NCBI GenBank assembly: GCA_018815325.1
Contig: JAHIYE010000020.1
Coordinates: 1 to 64,000, forward strand
From: Gammaproteobacteria bacterium
Lineage (GTDB): Bacteria; Pseudomonadota; Gammaproteobacteria; Burkholderiales; Burkholderiaceae_C
DNA: 64,000 nucleotides
Direction: 5' to 3'
A model generated the notes under the pieces. It was not told the origin of the DNA. It saw only the letters and a list, made by a program, of their open reading frames with translations, and did not search any database. This document shows positions 7,633 through 14,587 of this stretch, in pieces. The position numbers were made by a program, and so were the translations under genes. How positions within the stretch are numbered: position 1 is the first letter of the stretch; every line of letters starts with the position of its first letter.

Positions 7633-8988
7633 CTAGACCGGGGCCAGTTTGTACTGCGAGGCCATGCCCATGGGCGGCTTGCCGATGTCGATGCCGGCGC
7701 TCTTGAGCTCGGCCTTCAGCTCGTCGCGAAACAAGTGGTAATCCACCTCCACCGCATGACGCTGGGCCAGCTCGAAATCAAAGTGCGGGTGTGCCAGCTC
7801 GTGCTGGATGGCGGCGTGCATGTCCTTGGGGCGCTGGTACTGGCCGGTGATTTCGGCACAGGCCAGCCGGGCCTGGTAGTCGGCCATGGGCCAGATGCAG
7901 CCCAGCGGCTGGAACAGGCCGATGAAGTAGAGGTTGGGGTAGTCCGCATGCATCATCTTGCGGTACAGCGGCACCTTGTCCACGTGCTGGTAGTCGATCA
8001 GCGATGTGTCGAAGAAGGGGAAGGTGGTCCAGAAGCCGGTGCAGGCGCAGATGATGTCAAAGCGCTCGCGTTTGCCATCCACAAACTCCACGTAATCGCC
8101 ATCGAGCCGGGCAATGGCAGGGCGCGGGTGGATGCGGCCGTGGCGGATGAAGTCCAGCAGGTCGGAGTTCAGCGTAGGGTGCATGCTGAACACATGACGC
8201 GTGGGCACGGGCAGGCCGTAGTTGGCATACGAGCCCTGCAGCAGACGCAGCAGCAGCGTGGTCGCAAATATGCGAACGCGTTTGGGCAGCCAGTTGTTGC
8301 TGGCGGCGAATACATCGGTCGGCTTGCCGAACATGAACTTGGGCAAAAACCACTGCGGCTTGCGCATCGAGAGGCTCACGGTGGAGGCCAGACGGGCCGA
8401 CTCCACCGCCACATCGCAGGCCGAGTTGCCCGCGCCGATCACCAGCACGGCCTTGCCGCGCCAGTCGTCGCTCACGCCCTTGAAATCGTGCGAATGCATG
8501 AAGTGCCCGCTGAACTGGCCGGGGTACTCCGGGTATTTGGGGTTCCAGTGATGGCCGTTGGCCACCATCAGGTGGGTGAAGACCTCGCTGCGCGCCGCGC
8601 CCGTGTTGTCATGCAGGTCGACGCGCCACTGGCCGTCGGCCTCGCGCGTGATGTGGTCGATGACGTGGCCAAAGCGGATGCGATCCATCACCTTGAAGTG
8701 CCGCGCGTAGGCCTCAAAGTAGGCCTGCAGTTGCTGGTGGCTCGGGTAGTCGGGGTAGTCCGCAGGCATGGGGAAGTCTTCGTACTCCGACCAGGTTCTG
8801 GAGCTGATGATGTGCGTGTTCTCGTACACGCTGGAGTGGCCGGTGCTGGCATTGAAAACCCAGTTGCCACCCACCTTGTCGTTCTTCTCGAACACGACCA
8901 CGTCCAGCCCTGCCGCAATACAGTTCTTGCCAGCCGCAATGCCGCTGGGGCCGGCACCGATCACGCACACGCGCACTTCTTGTTTCAC
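7633..8988 (-). CDS. Flavin-containing monooxygenase (class B; possible Baeyer-Villiger type)
   Basis: Two Rossmann motifs are clear: GAGPSG at residues 11-16 for FAD and GAGNSA at 185-190 for NADPH. Between them lies the FMO fingerprint FSGHFMHSHDF (159-169), matching FxGxxxHxxx(F/Y). Length is 451 residues from the GTG start chosen here, which has AGAGGA just upstream; the frame stays open 20 codons further. It is first in an operon with the hydrolase at 6845-7630. The start lies 145 bases from the operator at 9134-9167, so it is probably in the same regulon as the TetR gene. Substrate unknown; a terpenoid ketone is a reasonable guess from context. Confidence 0.88.
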   Translation of the reverse strand: MKQEVRVCVIGAGPSGIAAGKNCIAAGLDVVVFEKNDKVGGNWVFNASTGHSSVYENTHIISSRTWSEYEDFPMPADYPDYPSHQQLQAYFEAYARHFKVMDRIRFGHVIDHITREADGQWRVDLHDNTGAARSEVFTHLMVANGHHWNPKYPEYPGQFSGHFMHSHDFKGVSDDWRGKAVLVIGAGNSACDVAVESARLASTVSLSMRKPQWFLPKFMFGKPTDVFAASNNWLPKRVRIFATTLLLRLLQGSYANYGLPVPTRHVFSMHPTLNSDLLDFIRHGRIHPRPAIARLDGDYVEFVDGKRERFDIICACTGFWTTFPFFDTSLIDYQHVDKVPLYRKMMHADYPNLYFIGLFQPLGCIWPMADYQARLACAEITGQYQRPKDMHAAIQHELAHPHFDFELAQRHAVEVDYHLFRDELKAELKSAGIDIGKPPMGMASQYKLAPV

Positions 8989-9133
8989 CTGGACTTCCTC
9001 TTTCTGTGGGGGGCCTGGAGCAGCGCAGTTCGCTGCGCTGCCCTGCACGGTTCAATCTAACGTGGGCCGGATGATCCGCGGAGCGGGTTTCCCCTAGGCC
9101 GGTGGGTCAGCACGCCTCTCCAGTGAGTAGTTC

Positions 9134-9167
9134 TTATTTTTACAAAGCAGATGCTTGCTAAAAATAA
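9134..9167. promoter_or_regulatory. Operator, copy 1 (predicted TetR/AtuR-like site)
   Basis: A 34-bp inverted repeat: outer arms TTATTTTTA and TAAAAATAA, inner arms AAGC and GCTT around a 4-base centre. All 26 arm bases are symmetric. It lies 24 bases upstream of the TetR ATG, in the divergent region with the monooxygenase. A near copy sits at 44058-44087 in the other divergent region of the pathway. Binding by the adjacent TetR protein is inference from position and symmetry. Confidence 0.85.
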
Positions 9168-9190
9168 GGGGTTTTGTTATTGTCCGCTTC

Positions 9191-9949
9191 ATGGACAAAA
9201 TCACTGAGCGTGTACGCCATGCTATTCCTCCTGCTGTGCGCGCCCCTTCTTCGGTCATGGCGGAGGCGGCTGCCGCCAAACGCCCGCGTGGCCGGCCCCG
9301 CAAGACCGCGGATGAGCGTGACGACGGCAACCGCCGCGTCGAACTCATTACGGCCGCAGCCCGGCTGTTTCGTCGCCAGGGCTTTGACGGCACCAGCACG
9401 CGCGACATTGCCGCTGCCGTCGGCATGCACAGCGGCTCGCCGTTCTACCATTTCAAGAGCAAGGGTGCGCTGCTGCATGCTGTGATGGACGAGGGCATGC
9501 GTTCGGCCATTGCGAAGCAGACGGCAGCGTTGCAAGCGGCTGAGCACGCTGCGCCCGATGCAGCGGCCCTGCTGCGGGTGCTGGTACGCAACCATTTCGA
9601 TGTGCTGCTGGGACCGGACAGCGACTTCATTCCGGTGATGCTGTACGAGTCGCGCTCGCTCACGCCGCGCCAGCGCAGTGCCGTGGCCAGGCTGCAGAGC
9701 GACTACGAAGCTGTGTGGGAGCCGGTGCTTGAAGTTCTGAGCCAGGCGGGCCGGCTCAACGCGCCGGTCAAGCTGGCGCGCCTGCTGATCTTCGGCGCAC
9801 TGAACTGGTCGGTGCAGTGGTTCGATGCCAAAAAGGGGGCCACGCTGGATGAGTTGGCGGATGCGGCCATGGCCTTGTTCATTGGTGAGGCGCCTGGCAA
9901 GGCCAGCAAGCTTGCCGCTGTCAAGAAACTGAAAAAGGGGAGTGCATGA
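9191..9949 (+). CDS. TetR-family regulator, AtuR-like, with N-terminal AT-hook
   Basis: The product is 252 residues from the ATG at 9191; the open frame begins earlier but runs through the operator. A TetR-type DNA-binding domain covers about residues 48-100, with the recognition region TSTRDIAAAVGMHSGSPFYHF. The C-terminal ligand domain (110-240) is typical in size. The N-terminal extension holds RPRGRPRK at 31-38, an AT-hook-type minor-groove motif, and the predicted operator is flanked by A/T tracts. It overlaps the SDR gene by ATGA, so it leads the operon and likely represses itself until an acyl-CoA inducer binds. Confidence 0.85.
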   Translation: MDKITERVRHAIPPAVRAPSSVMAEAAAAKRPRGRPRKTADERDDGNRRVELITAAARLFRRQGFDGTSTRDIAAAVGMHSGSPFYHFKSKGALLHAVMDEGMRSAIAKQTAALQAAEHAAPDAAALLRVLVRNHFDVLLGPDSDFIPVMLYESRSLTPRQRSAVARLQSDYEAVWEPVLEVLSQAGRLNAPVKLARLLIFGALNWSVQWFDAKKGATLDELADAAMALFIGEAPGKASKLAAVKKLKKGSA

Positions 9950-10830
9950 GTTACCAATCCGAGTTCAGGCCCGGCCTGTTTGCGGGCAAGGTGGTGGTGG
10001 TCACGGGCGGGGGCTCGGGCATTGGCCGCTGCACCGCGCATGAGCTGGCCGCGCTGGGTGCCCATGTGGTGCTGATCGGCCGCAAGTCCGAGAAGCTGCA
10101 CGACGTGGCTGGCGAGATCGTGGCCACGGGCGGGCGCGTGAGTTTTCACCCCTGCGACATCCGGCAGGAAGAGGCGGTGCAGAGCACGGTGGCCGCCATC
10201 GTGCTGGCGCATGGCCGCATCGATGCCCTGGTGAACAATGCCGGGGGCCAGTTCATTGCGCCGCTGGAGACCATCAGCGCCAAGGGCTGGGAGGCGGTGA
10301 TCGCCACCAACCTCACGGGCGGCTTTCTGATGGCGCGCGAATGCTATCTACAGGCCATGGCAGAGCATGGCGGTGCGATCGTCAACATCGTGGCCGACAT
10401 GTGGGGCTCCATGCCCTCGATGGGTCATAGCGGCGCGGCGCGCGCCGGCATGGTGAGCTTCACCGAGACGGCCGCGGCCGAGTGGGCCCACAGCGGCGTG
10501 CGCGTGAACGCGGTGGCGCCGGGCTATATCGCCTCCAGCGGCATGGACCACTACCCGCCCGAGGCGGGCGACATGCTGCGCCAGATGCGCAAGACCGTGC
10601 CGCTGGGCCGCTTTGGCACCGAGGCCGAAACCTCGGCCGCGATCGTGTTTCTGCTCAGCCCGGCGGCCAGCTTCATTAGCGGCAGTACCCTGCGCGTGGA
10701 CGGGGCCCGGCCCCAGGTGCGCATGGGCTGGCCCATGAAGCAGCCCAATGCCAAGGCCATGCAGCGCGACGCGGTGAAGCCCTTTGAGGGCTTTCATCTG
10801 GCGACGACGCCGAAAGTTTTTCAGTCATGA
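9946..10830 (+). CDS. SDR-family oxidoreductase, AtuB/trans-2-enoyl-CoA-reductase-like
   Basis: A 294-residue short-chain dehydrogenase with the cofactor motif TGGGSGIG (20-27) and NNAGG (97-101). Where classical SDRs have YxxxK, this one reads HSGAARAG at 161-168. This matches what I remember of the peroxisomal trans-2-enoyl-CoA reductase (PECR) family, so it probably acts on a CoA thioester and not an alcohol. The C-terminal LSPAASFISGSTLRVDG also fits. It overlaps the regulator by four bases and corresponds in position to AtuB of the Pseudomonas acyclic terpene cluster. The exact reaction is uncertain. Confidence 0.82.
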   Translation: MSYQSEFRPGLFAGKVVVVTGGGSGIGRCTAHELAALGAHVVLIGRKSEKLHDVAGEIVATGGRVSFHPCDIRQEEAVQSTVAAIVLAHGRIDALVNNAGGQFIAPLETISAKGWEAVIATNLTGGFLMARECYLQAMAEHGGAIVNIVADMWGSMPSMGHSGAARAGMVSFTETAAAEWAHSGVRVNAVAPGYIASSGMDHYPPEAGDMLRQMRKTVPLGRFGTEAETSAAIVFLLSPAASFISGSTLRVDGARPQVRMGWPMKQPNAKAMQRDAVKPFEGFHLATTPKVFQS

Positions 10831-10838
10831 GCACCGCA

Positions 10839-10908
10839 GGGCCGCCCCAAGGTGCGAAGGCCCCCTCGGGGGGCAGTGAAGCACACGCAGTGGCAGATGT
10901 GGGGGCTA
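10839..10908 (+). repeat. Short GC-rich dispersed repeat, copy 1
   Basis: About 70 bases with the framework GGGCCGCCCCAAG, then CCCCCTCGGGGGGCAG, ACGCAGTG and GTGGGGGC. It fills the gap between the SDR and carboxyltransferase genes. Related copies are at 40241-40317 (opposite orientation) and 42014-42086. The central CCCCCTCGGGGGG can fold into a hairpin. Confidence 0.75.
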
Positions 10909-10912
10909 GAGC

Positions 10913-12556
10913 ATGACAACATTTCAGTCCGCCTGGAACGCGCAAGGCGCGCAAGCCCTGCAGCGGCGCGAGGCCATGCTGGCGCGCATAGCGGCGCTGC
11001 GTGCACTGGAGGACCGGGCAGCGCAGGCCTCGGCCAAATCCAAGCCGGTGTTCGACAAGCGTGGCCAGTTGCTGCCGCGTGAACGCGTGGCGCTCTTGCT
11101 GGATCCCGGTGCACCCTGGCTGCCCTTGTGCACGCTGGCGGGTTTTGTGCAGGACACGAAGGAGGCAGAAAAGTCTGTGCCCGGTGGCGGTGTGGTGGCT
11201 GGCATAGGGTTTATCGAGGGCGTGCGCTGCATGGTGGTGGCGAGCGACTCGGGTATCGAGGCCGGTGCCATTCAGCCCATGGGGCTGGAGAAAATCCTGC
11301 GCGTGCAGGAGATGGCGTTGCAGAACAAGCTGCCCTTCATCCATCTGGTGGAGAGCGCGGGCGCCAACCTGATGCGCTACCGGGTGGAGGGCTTTGTGCA
11401 CGGCGGCAGCCTGTTCCGCAACCTCGCACGCCTGTCGGCGGCGGGCATTCCGGTGATCACGGTGCAGCACGGTTCGGGCACGGCGGGGGGGGCTTACATG
11501 CCGGGCTTGAGCGATGTCGTCATCATGGTGCGGGGCCGTTCGCGGGCTTTTCTGGCCGGGCCGCCGCTGCTCATGGCGGCTACCGGCGAGGTGGCGACCG
11601 AAGAGGAACTGGGCGGTGCCGAAATGCACACGGCGGTGTCGGGTCTGGGCGAGCAACTGGCCGAGGATGACCGCCAGGCGCTGGGCCTGGCGCGTGAGGT
11701 GGTGGCCAAAACCTGCTGGTCAAATCGACCTCCAGCCCTTCACCATAAAGCGCAAGCGGCTACTAATTCAATAGCAAATGAGCCACTGTATCCGGCCGAA
11801 GATTTGCTGGGCCTGATGGCCGGCGACCTGCGCCAGCCGGTTGACATGCGTGAGGTGATGGCGCGCATCGTGGATGGCTCGGACCTGCTGGAGTTCAAGG
11901 CCCTGTACGGCGCGGCTACGGTCTGCGTGCAGGCCTCGATCGACGGCCATGCGGTCGGCATCCTCAGCAACAACGGCCCCATCGATGTGGCCGGTGCCAA
12001 CAAGGCGACCCATTTCATCCAGCTCATGTGCCAGCTCGGCCACCCCCTCATCTACCTGCAAAACACCACGGGCTACATGGTGGGCAAGGACAGCGAGCAG
12101 GGCGGCATGATCAAGCACGGCTCCAAGATGATCCAGGCGGTGACGAACGCCACGGTGCCGCAGATCACCCTCCAGTGCGGCGCCTCGTTTGGCGCAGGCA
12201 ACTATGGCATGTGCGGTCGGGGCTATGCGCCGCGCTTTCTGTTCAGCTGGCCCAGTGCGAAGACGGCGGTGATGGGCGGCGAGCAGGCCGCACGCACCAT
12301 GCAGATCGTGACCGAGGCCGCGATGGCGCGCAAGGGCATCCCGGTGGATGCCGGGCAGTCCAGGGCGCAGTTCGACAAGATCGTGGCCGTGTTCGAGGCG
12401 CAGGCTGACGCCTTCTACACCTCCGGCCTGTTGCTGGACGATGGTGTGATCGATCCGCGTGACACCCGGGCCGTGCTGGCGCAGTGTCTGGCCCTGTGTG
12501 CCGAGGCGGATGCGCGGCAGTTGCGCCCCATGCAGTTTGGCGTGGCGCGCATGTAG
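10913..12556 (+). CDS. atuC: Acyl-CoA carboxylase, carboxyltransferase (beta) subunit; geranyl-CoA/methylcrotonyl-CoA type
   Basis: The 547-residue product is a two-lobed carboxyltransferase. The N-lobe has GSGTAGGAYMPGLSD (187-201) and the C-lobe QCGASFGAGNYGMCGRGY, which form the CoA and biotin oxyanion sites. With the biotin subunit at 14584-16569 it would carboxylate a branched enoyl-CoA. Gene order (TetR, SDR, CT, ACAD, ECH, BC) and the AtuA-like genes elsewhere favour geranyl-CoA carboxylase over leucine-pathway MCC, but the two cannot be told apart firmly from sequence alone. Residues 270-290 are encoded by a dispersed repeat that has inserted in frame in the linker between lobes (see 11721-11780). 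Confidence 0.85.
   Translation: MTTFQSAWNAQGAQALQRREAMLARIAALRALEDRAAQASAKSKPVFDKRGQLLPRERVALLLDPGAPWLPLCTLAGFVQDTKEAEKSVPGGGVVAGIGFIEGVRCMVVASDSGIEAGAIQPMGLEKILRVQEMALQNKLPFIHLVESAGANLMRYRVEGFVHGGSLFRNLARLSAAGIPVITVQHGSGTAGGAYMPGLSDVVIMVRGRSRAFLAGPPLLMAATGEVATEEELGGAEMHTAVSGLGEQLAEDDRQALGLAREVVAKTCWSNRPPALHHKAQAATNSIANEPLYPAEDLLGLMAGDLRQPVDMREVMARIVDGSDLLEFKALYGAATVCVQASIDGHAVGILSNNGPIDVAGANKATHFIQLMCQLGHPLIYLQNTTGYMVGKDSEQGGMIKHGSKMIQAVTNATVPQITLQCGASFGAGNYGMCGRGYAPRFLFSWPSAKTAVMGGEQAARTMQIVTEAAMARKGIPVDAGQSRAQFDKIVAVFEAQADAFYTSGLLLDDGVIDPRDTRAVLAQCLALCAEADARQLRPMQFGVARM
11721..11780 (+). repeat. Dispersed 60-bp repeat inserted in frame in the carboxyltransferase gene
   Basis: The stretch begins AAATCGACCTCCAGCCCTT, continues AAAGCGCAAGCGGCTACT and ends with ATTCAATAGCAAATGA. 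An equivalent copy lies between genes at 46754-46812, with a high fraction of identical bases. Partial copies of its GCTACT-ATTCAATAGC end are at 53014-53031 and 36963-36982. Here it is translated as residues 270-290 without breaking the frame. Confidence 0.75.
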
Positions 12557-12599
12557 GTCAGCGGATCAGCAGCCCCAAAAAATCAAAGGAGACAAGAAC

Positions 12600-13781
12600 A
12601 TGCAATACAGCCACGAGCACCTTGAAATCCAGAAGACGCTCAAGCGTTTCATCGACGCCGAGATCAACCCGCATGTGGATGAGTGGGAGGAGGCCGAAAT
12701 CTTTCCGGCGCATGAAGTCTTCAAGAAGCTCGGCAAGCTCGGCCTGCTGGGCCTGACCAAGCCCGAGGCCCATGGCGGCGCGGGACTGGACTACTCCTAC
12801 GGTGTGGCCATGGCCGAGGCGTTGGGACACATCGACTGCGGTGGCATCCCCATGGCCATCGGTGTACAGACGGACATGTGTACGCCGGCGCTGGCCCGCT
12901 TTGGCAGCGAGGCGCTCCAACGCGAGTTTCTCGCGCCGGCGATTGCGGGCGACATGGTGGGCTGTATCGGTGTGAGCGAGCCGGGCGCGGGCAGCGATGT
13001 GGCGTCCATCAAGAGCCACGCACGCAAGGACGGCGACGACTATGTGATCACGGGCCAGAAGATGTGGATCACCAACAGCCTGCAGGCCGACTGGATGTGC
13101 ATGCTGGTGAATACAGGTGAAGGTCCCCAGCACAAGAACAAGAGCCTGGTGATGGTGCCCATGCGCGAGAACGGGCAGTTGCGCCGTGGCATCGAGGTGG
13201 GCAAGAAGATCAGGAAGATCGGCATGAATTCGAGCGACACCGGGCTGATCTATTTTGACGAGGTGCGTGTGCCGCAGCGCAATCTCATTGGCACCGAGGG
13301 CTCGGGCTTCATCTACCAGATGATGCAGTTCCAGGAGGAGCGCATGTGGTGTGCAGCCAGCTGTATCCAGTCGCTGAGCAACTGCATCGAGTGGACGGTA
13401 GCGTGGGCGCATGAGCGCAAGCTCTTCGGCGCGACGCTGGCCGACCAGCAGTGGGTGCAGTTCAAGCTGGCCGAGATGAAGACCGAGGTGGAGAGCCTGC
13501 GCGCCATGACCTACCGTGCCTGCGAGCTCTATGTGCAGGGCCAGGACGTGACCGAGCTCGCCTCCATGGCCAAGCTCAAGGCCGGGCGGCTGAACCGCCT
13601 GGTGCCCGACACCTGCCTGCAGTTCTGGGGCGGCATGGGCTATACGTGGGAGAACAAGGTGGCCCGCATGTTCCGCGATGGCCGCCTGGCCTCCATCGGC
13701 GGTGGCGCCGACGAGGTGATGATGGGCATCATCGCCAAGCTCATGGGCACGTCCAAGAGCAGCAAGAAGCCGGCGGCCTGA
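12600..13781 (+). CDS. atuD: Acyl-CoA dehydrogenase, citronellyl-CoA dehydrogenase (AtuD)-like
   Basis: 393 residues from an ATG preceded by AAGGAGA. The ACAD fold is shown by the flavin and substrate motif GVSEPGAGSDVASIK, then WITNSLQADWM, and the C-terminal GGMGYTWENKVARMFRDGR. The region GGADEVMMGI near the end contains the candidate catalytic Glu at the position used by short-chain enzymes. It would introduce the 2,3-double bond into a 3-methyl-branched acyl-CoA, giving the substrate of the downstream carboxylase. The position directly after the CT subunit matches AtuD. Confidence 0.82.
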   Translation: MQYSHEHLEIQKTLKRFIDAEINPHVDEWEEAEIFPAHEVFKKLGKLGLLGLTKPEAHGGAGLDYSYGVAMAEALGHIDCGGIPMAIGVQTDMCTPALARFGSEALQREFLAPAIAGDMVGCIGVSEPGAGSDVASIKSHARKDGDDYVITGQKMWITNSLQADWMCMLVNTGEGPQHKNKSLVMVPMRENGQLRRGIEVGKKIRKIGMNSSDTGLIYFDEVRVPQRNLIGTEGSGFIYQMMQFQEERMWCAASCIQSLSNCIEWTVAWAHERKLFGATLADQQWVQFKLAEMKTEVESLRAMTYRACELYVQGQDVTELASMAKLKAGRLNRLVPDTCLQFWGGMGYTWENKVARMFRDGRLASIGGGADEVMMGIIAKLMGTSKSSKKPAA

Positions 13782-13798
13782 CAAGACGAGACACGAGC

Positions 13799-14587
13799 AT
13801 GACTGACAAGCTGCTGATAGCACGCATCGGTGACACCGAGCACTGGACCCTGAATGACCCGGCCACGCGCAACGCGCTGACCGATGACATGGTGGAGGCG
13901 CTCAAGCTCGCCTGCGAGCGCGCCACACTGGACAAGACGCTGCGCTTTGTCGTGTTGCAGGGCCGTGGCGGCGCCTTGTGTGCTGGCGGCAGCCTGGGCG
14001 GGTTTTCTGATGCGATTGGCACGCGCCTGCCGGCGGGCGAGGACGATCCCCTGCTGGCGATGAACGCGGGCTTTGGTTACCTGCTGCACAGCTTGTGCGC
14101 ATTGCCGCAGATGCTGCTGGTGGCGGTGGAAGGGCCAGCCATGGGCGGTGGCCTGGGCCTGGTGTGCTGTGCCGACTTTGTGCTGGCCGCGCCGAACGCC
14201 GTGTTTGCCACGCCCGAGGTCACGCTGGGGGTGGTGCCCGCGCAGATTGCCCCCTTTGTGCACCGCCGCCTCGGTGACCGGCTGGCGCGCCAGCTGCTGC
14301 TGGGGGCGGGCAAGCTCACAGCGGAGCAGGCCTTGACCATCGGGCTGGTGGATGAATTGCATGAAGACCTGGCTGCCGCCGTGAGTGCGCGCATCAGCGG
14401 CTTGCGCCGTGCCGCACCGGCTGCCGTGGCGCATACCAAGGAGTTGCTGGGCGTCATCAACCGGGGAGCTCCCGCGAAATTTCCCGAGCAGGCCGCGATC
14501 CGTTTTGCCACAGGCCTGCGCAGCCAGGAGGCGGCCGAAGGCCTGGCGGCCTTTGCACAGAAACGAAAACCCGGGTGGGCCGAATGA
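13799..14587 (+). CDS. atuE: Enoyl-CoA hydratase/isomerase, AtuE-like
   Basis: A 262-residue crotonase. The oxyanion-hole loops are GGALCAGGSLGGF and EGPAMGGGLGLVCCADF, and the usual FATPEVTLGVVPAQIAPF follows. In an atu-type pathway it would hydrate isohexenylglutaconyl-CoA; in the leucine pathway the equivalent hydrates methylglutaconyl-CoA. The start codon is 17 bases after the dehydrogenase stop and the 3' end overlaps the biotin carboxylase start by ATGA, so translation is coupled. Confidence 0.82.
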   Translation: MTDKLLIARIGDTEHWTLNDPATRNALTDDMVEALKLACERATLDKTLRFVVLQGRGGALCAGGSLGGFSDAIGTRLPAGEDDPLLAMNAGFGYLLHSLCALPQMLLVAVEGPAMGGGLGLVCCADFVLAAPNAVFATPEVTLGVVPAQIAPFVHRRLGDRLARQLLLGAGKLTAEQALTIGLVDELHEDLAAAVSARISGLRRAAPAAVAHTKELLGVINRGAPAKFPEQAAIRFATGLRSQEAAEGLAAFAQKRKPGWAE

